The translations under genes were made by a program, and so were the position numbers. This document shows positions 8,464-14,473 of a stretch of 14,473 nucleotides of DNA, one piece after another (positions within the stretch are counted from its first letter, which is position 1; every line of letters starts with the position of its first letter). A model generated the notes under the pieces. The model was given only the letters and a program-made list of their open reading frames with translations. It made no database searches and was not told the origin of the DNA. Source of the stretch: an uncultured Legionellaceae bacterium (lineage in GTDB: Bacteria; Pseudomonadota; Gammaproteobacteria; Legionellales; Legionellaceae); NCBI GenBank assembly GCA_903887975.1, contig CAISSD010000033.1:1-14473 (forward strand), read 5' to 3'.

Positions 8464-9362
8464 TGGAAACAGACGATATGGTACATCAAAAGGGACAATT
8501 ATTATTCAACGAGCCTTTGATTGATTACAATACCTGGCGTGTTGGCGGCGCTGCACGAAGCTTGTATAAACCATCAAGTGTCAACGATTTATCGTTATTT
8601 TTACAGCAATTACCTGAGACAGAATCTGTGGTTTGGCTGGGTTTAGGGAGTAATGCTTTAATTCCTGATGAAGGTGTTGATGCAACAGTTATTTTAACTC
8701 AGGGTGCTTTGAATGATATTCGCCAGACAGACCATGAGCACGTTTATGTTGAAGCAGGTGTTTCTTGCGCTAAAATGGCTCGATTTTGTGCGCGCGTGGG
8801 ACTTTCGGGTGCGGAGTTTTGGGCGGGTATTCCTGGAACCATGGGTGGTGCTTTGCGCATGAATGCGGGTTGTGCCAATGGTGAAACATGGAATTTGATC
8901 GAATGGGTTGAAACCATGAACCGTAAGGGTGATGTACGACGTCGTTATCCTTCTGAATTTTCAGTGTCCTACCGAAATGTATTGGGTCTTAACGATGAAT
9001 GGTTTGTGGCCGCACTTTGTCGATTGAGTGCCGGTGATAGAGACGTGGCATTAGATCGCATTAAACAATTGTTGGCGGTTCGTGCAGCCACACAGCCTAC
9101 CGGGGAGTACAACTGCGGATCGGTGTTTAAAAATCCACCAGGAGATCATGCGGCACGCTTGATTGAATCGTGTGGACTTAAAGGATATCGGATAGGTGGC
9201 GCTGTGGTTTCTGAAAAACATGCCAATTTTATCATCAATCATCAAGGTGAAGCCTCTGCAACAGACATTAAACTTTTGATTCAATATGTGGCAAAAACAG
9301 TTTATGATAAAACCAAGGTTCAATTGATTCCTGAAGTTCACGTTTTCGGAGTAGGGTCATGA
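8460..9362 (+). CDS. murB: UDP-N-acetylenolpyruvoylglucosamine reductase MurB, type II
   Basis: Flavoenzyme (FAD, NADPH) that reduces UDP-GlcNAc-enolpyruvate to UDP-MurNAc, providing the MurC substrate. The 300 residues include the FAD-binding features NTWRVGGAA and GLGSNALI, then GIPGTMGGALRMNAG. SYRNV carries the likely active-site Arg (R172), GSVFKNP the catalytic Ser (S221), and PEVHVFG the C-terminal Glu (E292). After GSVFKNP the chain runs straight into HAARLIESCGLKGYRIGGAVVSEKHANFIIN. It therefore lacks the insertion seen in the 342-residue E. coli enzyme, making it type II. The start is the ATGA overlap at 8460; a second ATG follows at 8463. The usual AGRLIE is AARLIE here. The stop overlaps the ddl start. 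Confidence 0.96.
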   Translation: MMETDDMVHQKGQLLFNEPLIDYNTWRVGGAARSLYKPSSVNDLSLFLQQLPETESVVWLGLGSNALIPDEGVDATVILTQGALNDIRQTDHEHVYVEAGVSCAKMARFCARVGLSGAEFWAGIPGTMGGALRMNAGCANGETWNLIEWVETMNRKGDVRRRYPSEFSVSYRNVLGLNDEWFVAALCRLSAGDRDVALDRIKQLLAVRAATQPTGEYNCGSVFKNPPGDHAARLIESCGLKGYRIGGAVVSEKHANFIINHQGEASATDIKLLIQYVAKTVYDKTKVQLIPEVHVFGVGS

Positions 9363-10444
9363 TTCAAACACAACACGTGGTTTTGCTGTATGGTGGAAAA
9401 TCGGGAGAGCATGAAATATCGTTGCGATCCGCAGCGTCTGTATTATCCCACCTGGATGTCGGTCGCTATCGAATCACACCCATTGGTATGGATCAAGACG
9501 GCCGATGTTTTATCAATGACTTTGAAGAAATGTTGAAGCATCCTGATGCACTTCCAGTGAAAACAGCTCAATCAAAACCACTGGAAAGCCTATTGTGTCA
9601 TGGACAATTTGCATTGAATGCGGATGTTGTTTTTCCTGTGGTCCATGGTCCTTTGTATGAAGACGGTGGGTTGCAGGGTTTGTTGATGTTGGCCAATGTT
9701 GCATTTGTGGGCTCTTCGATTTTGGGTTCAGCGGTTGGCATGGATAAAGATATTGCACGGCGTTTGGCGTGTGTTGATGGTGTTGTTTCGACACGTTATC
9801 GTTGTATTTCTAGTGATGCTGATGAGGCAAAATTGGCGCATTTTTGTCAAGAAACCGCAGCGGATCTTGGCTGGCCGTTGTTTGTTAAGCCCTGCTCCAT
9901 GGGTTCTAGTGTTGGCATTCATAAAGTCGTTAATAAAGATGAATTAATGCATGCTGTTAAAGATGCTGCTCGGTATGATGAGACGGTTTTGGTTGAGGCA
10001 TTTGTTTCGGGTCGAGAGATTGAATTGGCGGTTTTGGAACATGGGGACAATCCTCGAGTCAGTATTCCAGGGGAAATAAAAATCAACCATCCCGATGGTT
10101 TTTATTCTTATACGGCCAAATATTTGGATGATAAGGCCAGTGAACTGTGTATTCCAGCCCGACTTGATGATGCGATGACGCAACAATTACAACGTGCTGC
10201 GGGACAAATTTTTACACGACTCAAATGCTTTGGGATGGCGCGGGTTGATTTTTTTGTTGATGATGCAAAGCGTCAGATTTATTTTAATGAAATCAATACA
10301 TTACCAGGATTTACCTCCATCAGTATGTATCCCAAATTGTGGGAGGCCAGTGGCATTGCTTATGCAGATTTATTGGATGAATTAATCGCTTTGGCCATTA
10401 AAAAACATGAACGTCGTCAACAAAAGGTGACGAATTACCAATAG
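9359..10444 (+). CDS. ddl: D-alanine--D-alanine ligase (DdlA-like length)
   Basis: ATP-grasp enzyme that joins two D-alanines to make the dipeptide used by MurF. The product has 361 residues. The N-terminal domain has LYGGKSGEHEISLRSA, with Glu17 in the first D-Ala subsite. FPVVHGPLYEDGGLQG and VGSSILGSAVGMDK follow. The ATP-grasp core has FVKPCSMGSSVGIHK (GSSVG starts at residue 182), and the omega-loop reads FYSYTAKYLDD. FNEINTLPGFTS holds the Mg ligands E311 and N313. The length and the longer insertion after the first domain resemble E. coli DdlA (364 residues) rather than the dcw-located DdlB (306), although the gene occupies the ddlB position between murB and ftsQ. The ATG overlaps the murB stop. 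I use the neutral symbol because the A/B paralogue assignment needs a tree. Confidence 0.95.
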   Translation: MIQTQHVVLLYGGKSGEHEISLRSAASVLSHLDVGRYRITPIGMDQDGRCFINDFEEMLKHPDALPVKTAQSKPLESLLCHGQFALNADVVFPVVHGPLYEDGGLQGLLMLANVAFVGSSILGSAVGMDKDIARRLACVDGVVSTRYRCISSDADEAKLAHFCQETAADLGWPLFVKPCSMGSSVGIHKVVNKDELMHAVKDAARYDETVLVEAFVSGREIELAVLEHGDNPRVSIPGEIKINHPDGFYSYTAKYLDDKASELCIPARLDDAMTQQLQRAAGQIFTRLKCFGMARVDFFVDDAKRQIYFNEINTLPGFTSISMYPKLWEASGIAYADLLDELIALAIKKHERRQQKVTNYQ

Positions 10445-10457
10445 TTAGGAAACATTC

Positions 10458-11225
10458 ATGGGCGAGGAATCGGGTCGCAAGCGTTATTGGGGCGTGTTAT
10501 GTTTGTTGAGTGTTTGCGCGTTGCTGTTGCTCGTTCGTGTGATTTATTTGTATTTGGCTGATCCCCAACGTTTTCCCATCAATACCGTCAAAGTTTCTGC
10601 AAGTTTCCAACACATTACCCGAAAACAATTGGAAACCACGTTGTCTCTATATTTAAAAGAAGGTTTTTTTATGTTTTCAACGGGGGAGTTGCAGGAAAAA
10701 TTGATGGCATCGCCTTGGATAAAAAGTGTTGAGATTGATAGGGTCTGGCCAGATAGCATCAATATAAAACTTAAAGAGCATGAGCCTTATGCCATTTGGA
10801 ATAAACAATTAATCACTGAAGATGGTCGTATATTATCAACAAATCAAAAAATAGAACAGAATGTTTTGCCGCAGCTTCGTGGTGCTCAAGAACAACAATC
10901 ATACATCTTACAAAGTTATAAAAAATTCAGTAAGCTATTATCTGATTATGGATTACAATTGGCAGCGGTTGATTTACAAGAAAATCAGGCCTGGGTGTTG
11001 ACATTGACCAATGGTATCCAGTTAAACTTAGGTAAGTTGTATTCAGAAGAGCGATTGGTTCGTTTTTGTCGGACTTATCCTGTTTTGATTGCGGATAGGT
11101 CAGAACAATTGTTGCGGGTTGATTTACGTTATTCGCATGGTTTGGCAGTGCATTGGAAAAAAGAAAGGCAAGATTCGGCGGCGTCAAGCACCATACCACA
11201 ACACAAACGAGAAGATCATGGCTAA
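10458..11225 (+). CDS. ftsQ: FtsQ, divisome scaffold protein
   Basis: Bitopic inner-membrane protein that recruits and regulates late divisome proteins (the FtsB/FtsL complex). The 255 residues comprise a short cytoplasmic N-terminus with RKR, a transmembrane helix (about 11-33), and a periplasmic POTRA domain (about 41-113). The POTRA domain has the typical FPINTVKVSASFQHIT opening and SPWIKSVEIDRVWPDSINIKLKEHEPYAIWN. The beta domain follows, starting with the conserved LITEDGRIL and ending near DLRYSHGLAVHWK. The Ser/Lys-rich tail after that is not conserved in a way I recognise. The start is supported by AGGA at 10447-10450, seven bases upstream. Its last codons overlap the ftsA start by 8 bases. 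Sequence divergence is high, as usual for FtsQ, but the domain order and position are decisive. Confidence 0.93.
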   Translation: MGEESGRKRYWGVLCLLSVCALLLLVRVIYLYLADPQRFPINTVKVSASFQHITRKQLETTLSLYLKEGFFMFSTGELQEKLMASPWIKSVEIDRVWPDSINIKLKEHEPYAIWNKQLITEDGRILSTNQKIEQNVLPQLRGAQEQQSYILQSYKKFSKLLSDYGLQLAAVDLQENQAWVLTLTNGIQLNLGKLYSEERLVRFCRTYPVLIADRSEQLLRVDLRYSHGLAVHWKKERQDSAASSTIPQHKREDHG

Positions 11226-12453
11226 AAAAATAGAACGAAACATCATTACAAGTTTGGACATTGGTACCTCTAAAGTGGTGGCATTGGTGGGAGAAATCAC
11301 TGCTGAGGGGACGGTTGAGATTATTGGCATTGGTCGCTATCCTTCTCGGGGTTTAAAACGAGGGGTTGTGGTTGACATTGAAGCAACGGTGAATTCAATT
11401 CAACGTGCGGTTCAAGAGGCAGAATTGATGTCTGGATGTGAGGTCAGGTCAGTTTACACCGGTATTGCTGGCAGTCACATTCGAAGTCTTAATTCTCATG
11501 GTATTGTGGCCATCAAAGATAAAGAAGTCGCACAAATTGATATAGACAGGGTTTTGGATGCGGCCAAAGCCGTTGCAATTCCTGCGGATCAGAAAATTTT
11601 GCATGTGTTGCCCCAGGAATTTATTATTGATCATCAGGGCAATATTCGAGAGCCTGTGGGTATGTCAGGCGTTCGTTTGGAAGCCAAGGTCCATATCGTA
11701 ACCGGTGCTGCCAGTGCGGCTCAAAATATTGACAAATGTGTGCGTCGCTGTGGTTTGGATGTTCGCGAGGTTATTTTGGAGCAATTGGCTTCTAGCCATG
11801 CGGTTTTGGCCGATGATGAAAAAGATTTGGGTGTGTGTTTGGTGGATATTGGTGGTGGAACCACGGATATTGCCATTTATTACGATGGTGCCATTCAATA
11901 TACTGGGGTTATTCCTATTGCAGGCGATCAAGTCACCAATGATTTGGCTATGGCATTAAGGACGCCCACCAAGGCTGCCGAAGCAATTAAATTGGGCGAT
12001 GGTTATGCGCTTTTTGACATGGCGAACAGCAATCATATGATTGACGTCTTGAGTGTGAATGACAGGGCTGCTCGAAAAGTTTCTGCCAAAGTGGTTGCTG
12101 AGATTGTTTCAGCACGCTATGAAGAATTGTTTTATTTGATCCGTCAAGAAATTAAACGAAGTGGTTGTGAAGACAGGATTGTTTCGGGTATTGTTTTAAC
12201 AGGTGGGGCATCAAAAGTTCGCGGTGGTTTAGAGCTTGCCGAACAATGTTTTGATATGCCGGTTCGTATGGGGTGTGCATTACAAACTTCAGGTTTGGAC
12301 GAAGCCAAAACCAATCCGTCTTTGGCCACCAGTGTGGGTCTGTTGTTACAGGGTATTCAGCAACAATTTGAAGGTGGTTACAACGCACCATCGAGTCATC
12401 AGCGAGCATCGGTGTGGAACCAGATGAAAAAGTGGTTTAACGGTAATTTTTAG
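11218..12453 (+). CDS. ftsA: FtsA, actin-like proto-ring protein
   Basis: Actin-fold ATP-binding protein that anchors FtsZ to the membrane and signals divisome activation. I start it at ATG 11218, giving 411 residues (E. coli 420) and the standard opening MAKKIERNIITSLDIGTSK. An in-frame ATG at 11089 would add 43 residues encoded inside ftsQ and was rejected. Motifs are the phosphate-1 loop DIGTSKVVALVGE, phosphate-2 DIGGGTTD (residues 210-217), and the adenosine motif GIVLTGGASKVRGG (from residue 324). The FtsA-specific 1C subdomain lies between, with KVHIVTGAASAAQN. The C-terminus ends in an amphipathic helix, ASVWNQMKKWFNGNF, the expected membrane-targeting sequence. The start overlaps ftsQ by 8 bases, with only a modest GAGAAG upstream, so coupling to ftsQ is likely. 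Confidence 0.97.
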   Translation: MAKKIERNIITSLDIGTSKVVALVGEITAEGTVEIIGIGRYPSRGLKRGVVVDIEATVNSIQRAVQEAELMSGCEVRSVYTGIAGSHIRSLNSHGIVAIKDKEVAQIDIDRVLDAAKAVAIPADQKILHVLPQEFIIDHQGNIREPVGMSGVRLEAKVHIVTGAASAAQNIDKCVRRCGLDVREVILEQLASSHAVLADDEKDLGVCLVDIGGGTTDIAIYYDGAIQYTGVIPIAGDQVTNDLAMALRTPTKAAEAIKLGDGYALFDMANSNHMIDVLSVNDRAARKVSAKVVAEIVSARYEELFYLIRQEIKRSGCEDRIVSGIVLTGGASKVRGGLELAEQCFDMPVRMGCALQTSGLDEAKTNPSLATSVGLLLQGIQQQFEGGYNAPSSHQRASVWNQMKKWFNGNF

Positions 12454-12457
12454 GGAG
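12453..12457 (+). promoter_or_regulatory. Ribosome binding site of ftsZ
   Basis: GGGAG begins on the last base of the ftsA TAG and lies 8 bases before the ftsZ ATG. ftsZ thus has its own Shine-Dalgarno rather than a start overlapping its upstream gene, consistent with FtsZ being needed in excess over FtsA. Confidence 0.75.
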
Positions 12458-12465
12458 TATTCCTT

Positions 12466-13665
12466 ATGTTTGAATTGAAAGACAGCCAACATGATAATGC
12501 GGTGATTAAAGTTGTTGGTGTTGGTGGCGGTGGTGGTAATGCTCTAGAGCATATGGTGGCTGAAAATATTGATGGTGTTGAGTTTATTTGTGCAAATACC
12601 GATGCGCAAGCACTTAAAAACTCAAAAGCCAAGATTTTGATTCAATTGGGCGACTCATTGACCAAAGGATTGGGTGCTGGTGCCAATCCACAAATTGGTC
12701 GAGAAGCGGCAGAAGAAGACAGAGAGCACATCAAAGCCATATTGCAAGGTGCAGATATGGTTTTTATTACAGCGGGTATGGGTGGTGGTACCGGTACTGG
12801 TGCCGCACCTGTTTTTGCTGAAATTGCCAAAGAATTGGGAATTTTAACCGTTGCGGTGGTGACCAAGCCGTTTTCTTTTGAAGGCAAGCAACGCGCACTT
12901 GCAGCCGAAGAGGGCATTCGTCGTTTAGCGGAATCGGTGGATTCACTCATTACCATTCCCAACAATAAATTGTTAAGCGTGTTGGGTAAAAACATCAGTC
13001 TATTGAATGCGTTTAAAGCAGCCAACAATGTCTTGTTGGGTGCTGTTAAAGGGATTTCTGATTTAATCACCAGGCCTGGATTGATAAACGTTGATTTTGC
13101 TGACGTTCGAACCGTCATGTCTGAAATGGGTATGGCCATGATGGGAACTGGTATGGGACGTGGTGAGCAGCGTGCACGCCAGGCAGCAGAGTCTGCCATT
13201 GCCTCCCCTTTGCTTGAAGATGTGAATTTTTCAGGTGCTCGAGGTATTTTGGTGAACATTACTGCCGGTCTTGATATGTCGATTGGTGAATTTGAAGAAG
13301 TCGGCGATGTGGTCAAAACGTTTATTTCTGATGATGCCACGGTTGTTGTCGGAACTGTGATTGATCCAGAAATGACCGATGAATTGCGAGTGACTGTTAT
13401 TGTGACGGGACTTGGTGATGCGCGGCAGAAAAACAATCAAGCAACGGGTACCCCGCGCGCACGTTTTGTTGAAACCCGACGTGGTGATGGAACGTTTGAT
13501 TATCAACAATTTGAACGGCCATCGTTGGTTCGAAAACAAGTGACAGTGAGTGCGTCATCGGTATTGCATACGCCACAACCCGTGGCGCAGGAGTCTGTTC
13601 CTGATGTGGATTATCTGGATATTCCAGCATTTTTGCGTCGACAAGAAGAGGTAGAAATTTCTTAG
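12466..13665 (+). CDS. ftsZ: FtsZ, tubulin-like division GTPase
   Basis: GTP-dependent tubulin homologue that forms the Z-ring at midcell. It has 399 residues (E. coli 383). Features are the N-terminal VGVGGGGGNA loop, NTDAQAL, the tubulin signature GGGTGTG (residues 106-112) within AGMGGGTGTGAAP, and the T7 synergy loop NVDFADVRTVM. That loop holds the catalytic aspartates D210 and D213, one residue on from E. coli numbering. The globular domain ends near VIVTGL. A linker of about 60 residues follows, and the C-terminal peptide DYLDIPAFLRRQ (382-393) is the docking site for ZipA and FtsA, both encoded in this same cluster. Its TAG stop shares two bases with the stop of the convergent downstream gene. 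lpxC, the usual next gene in many gammaproteobacteria, is not present. Confidence 0.98.
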   Translation: MFELKDSQHDNAVIKVVGVGGGGGNALEHMVAENIDGVEFICANTDAQALKNSKAKILIQLGDSLTKGLGAGANPQIGREAAEEDREHIKAILQGADMVFITAGMGGGTGTGAAPVFAEIAKELGILTVAVVTKPFSFEGKQRALAAEEGIRRLAESVDSLITIPNNKLLSVLGKNISLLNAFKAANNVLLGAVKGISDLITRPGLINVDFADVRTVMSEMGMAMMGTGMGRGEQRARQAAESAIASPLLEDVNFSGARGILVNITAGLDMSIGEFEEVGDVVKTFISDDATVVVGTVIDPEMTDELRVTVIVTGLGDARQKNNQATGTPRARFVETRRGDGTFDYQQFERPSLVRKQVTVSASSVLHTPQPVAQESVPDVDYLDIPAFLRRQEEVEIS

Positions 13666-14213
13666 CGACGCTTTGGTGTACTTTCGTCTGATGCAACGGT
13701 GGGTGCATCAGACTTATCTGATCGGATGGATGAAGCGCGTTCTCTATAAGTTTGCGTGGTTTCAAAAATAGCTTTAACTGCTTTTTCCATTCTTTGTGGT
13801 ATTATGCGACCAATCAATGACTCTTTGGTTTTTTCAGGTGTTGTTATTTTCAGATCATGCATGAGTTCATGATATCTTTGACGGGTATTTTTTTCTTGAT
13901 TAAACCATGCGCCCAAAGAACTCTGGGGGGCTAATTTTTCTTTAATTAAGTTAATGTATTGTTCGGCAATGGAGTCAAGTTCATGCCCATCAATTGATTT
14001 TGATTGTTTCATACTCTTAAACCACGTTATAAATTCAGCCATTGATTTATCAATGTAATCCATCGCTTTTGAAGCTTTGTTGTGTTGAATATAAGAAATT
14101 TTTTTATTTTTTATTTCTTCTGCAAAATGAAGTACAAATTCCAATTTTCTGGTTTGGGGATGCTCGGTGCGGTATTGATAGACTATTGGATTGCTCACCT
14201 TTTTTTTAAACAT
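13662..14213 (-). CDS. Unrecognised 183-residue protein
   Basis: I do not recognise this protein. It is a real coding candidate: the ATG (complement of 14211-14213) has an AAGGA Shine-Dalgarno at 14220-14224, six bases away. The frame is open for 183 codons, and no comparable frame exists opposite. The protein is hydrophilic, has no signal peptide or membrane helix, and looks mostly alpha-helical. It has a basic N-terminus (FKKK), Lys/Glu/Gln-rich helices and Trp residues in AEFITWFKSMKQS and LGAWFNQEKN. Its polar, probably disordered tail is Ser/Asp-rich and ends TPKRR. The coding sequence looks more AT-rich than the neighbouring dcw genes, which may indicate later acquisition. Small polar proteins with such tails occur among secreted effectors of intracellular bacteria, but nothing here proves secretion. 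It converges on ftsZ with overlapping stop codons. Confidence 0.72.
   Translation of the reverse strand: MFKKKVSNPIVYQYRTEHPQTRKLEFVLHFAEEIKNKKISYIQHNKASKAMDYIDKSMAEFITWFKSMKQSKSIDGHELDSIAEQYINLIKEKLAPQSSLGAWFNQEKNTRQRYHELMHDLKITTPEKTKESLIGRIIPQRMEKAVKAIFETTQTYRERASSIRSDKSDAPTVASDESTPKRR
13686..13713. terminator. Perfect 10-bp inverted repeat after ftsZ, possible terminator
   Basis: GTCTGATGCA (13686-13695) and TGCATCAGAC (13704-13713) are exact reverse complements separated by the 8-base loop ACGGTGGG. The hairpin begins 20 bases after the ftsZ stop, where a terminator for the dcw unit would be expected. It lies inside the 3' coding end of the leftward gene, where the two arms encode the Ser-Asp-Ala and Ala-Ser-Asp parts of its tail. 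Only a weak T-rich stretch (TTATCT) follows on the + strand, so intrinsic termination is not certain. An mRNA 3'-end stabiliser, or chance from the repetitive tail codons, remains possible. Confidence 0.45.
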
Positions 14214-14337
14214 AAAAATTCCTTATTTAATCTATTTTTTGAAGTATAGACCAAAATTAATAAAATGATCTTTTTGCTTTGATGAATGGCACCATTTAAT
14301 GTTTTAATAATCTCTTGGTTACGTTGAATGTTTATTG
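14214..14337. promoter_or_regulatory. AT-rich divergent intergenic region
   Basis: These 124 bases separate the leftward unknown gene from the rightward PhzF-family gene and should carry promoters for both. Reading leftward there is a TATACT, a good -10-like hexamer, at about 14245-14250 (complement), roughly 30 bases before the start codon and just upstream of the Shine-Dalgarno. No good -35 accompanies it at 17 bases. Reading rightward, TTGCTT (14274-14279) and TTTAAT (14295-14300) are spaced 15 bases apart, which is only a weak match. I see no operator palindrome or structured RNA. Confidence 0.35.
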
Positions 14338-14473
14338 ATGTCTTCTAAGAACATAACTTATTATGAAATACATGCCTTTTCTGAAGGCGATTTTCTGGGA
14401 AATCCTGCTGGAATTTGTCCTTTGGATGCATGGCTTTCAGACGAAGACATGCAGTTCATTGCGGCGTCAGATC
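14338..14473 (+). CDS. PhzF-family isomerase-like protein, N-terminal fragment (3' end outside window)
   Basis: The first 45 codons are visible before the window ends. They contain YYEIHAFSEGDFLGNPAGIC, then CPLDAWLSDEDMQFIA. This matches the N-terminus of the PhzF (phenazine biosynthesis-like) family, where the pattern aFs...f.GNPAg.c.l...ls...mq.iA is characteristic. Family members have a diaminopimelate-epimerase-like fold and carry out isomerisations; most members outside phenazine clusters have unknown substrates. The active-site Glu normally sits just past the cut, so it cannot be checked. ATG 14338 is the only ATG start available, as the frame is closed by TAA at 14308-14310. It has no clear Shine-Dalgarno. 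There is no sign of phenazine genes nearby. Confidence 0.75.
   Translation, partial: MSSKNITYYEIHAFSEGDFLGNPAGICPLDAWLSDEDMQFIAASD

Noticed and set aside
10998..11027. Exact TTGACA inside ftsQ as a candidate ftsA/ftsZ promoter
   Set aside because: At 17-18 bases spacing the -10 positions read GTTAAA or TTAAAC, at best three of six matches. A single good hexamer is expected by chance in a sequence this long.
11089..11217. Upstream in-frame ATG for ftsA
   Set aside because: The extra 43 residues are encoded in ftsQ and match nothing in FtsA, whereas ATG 11218 gives the canonical FtsA opening.
12642..13436. Long leftward open frame of 264 codons opposite ftsZ
   Set aside because: Its translation is Ser/Pro/Thr/Ala-rich and low in complexity, as expected for the antisense of a Gly/Ala-rich gene. 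It lies wholly within ftsZ, and I see no protein-family motif in it.

Overview
The window is a stretch of gammaproteobacterial chromosome dominated by one long rightward cluster for peptidoglycan precursor synthesis and cell division (the dcw cluster). A ZipA gene points to Gammaproteobacteria, because ZipA is largely confined to that class. The AT-leaning composition, a compact type II MurB, a long DdlA-like ligase and a small unrecognised gene next to ftsZ would fit a Legionellales-like or related host-associated lineage. That placement is an inference of low confidence.

Layout. Positions 1-1459 hold the C-terminal part of SMC, with its 5' end outside the window. They are followed without any real gap by zipA, murF, mraY, murD, ftsW, murC, murB, ddl, ftsQ, ftsA and ftsZ, ending at 13665. 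Five junctions are four-base ATGA overlaps (smc/zipA, zipA/murF, murD/ftsW, murC/murB, murB/ddl). ftsQ and ftsA overlap by 8 bases. The remaining gaps are 9-18 bases, each with a visible Shine-Dalgarno sequence. I see no terminator or convincing promoter inside this run, so it looks like a single transcription unit. Past ftsZ there is a leftward gene for an unrecognised 183-residue protein (14213-13662), whose stop codon overlaps the ftsZ stop. A 124-base AT-rich divergent intergenic region follows, then the first 45 codons of a rightward PhzF-family gene cut by the window end.

How the genes work together. MurB, MurC, MurD and MurF, with D-Ala-D-Ala from Ddl, make UDP-MurNAc-pentapeptide; MurB and Ddl supply substrates and MurC, MurD and MurF are amino-acid ligases. 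MraY moves the product to the membrane lipid carrier (lipid I). FtsW polymerises septal glycan from lipid II. FtsZ, FtsA and ZipA form the proto-ring, FtsQ is a core divisome scaffold, and SMC handles chromosome compaction.

The unusual points are organisational. The smc-zipA pair is fused to the dcw cluster where ftsI-murE would normally be. murG is missing from between ftsW and murC, and lpxC is missing after ftsZ. A convergent gene of unknown function butts against ftsZ with overlapping stop codons, and a perfect 10-bp inverted repeat lies just past the ftsZ stop. I found no mobile element, CRISPR array, tRNA or rRNA, and no clearly novel multi-gene system.
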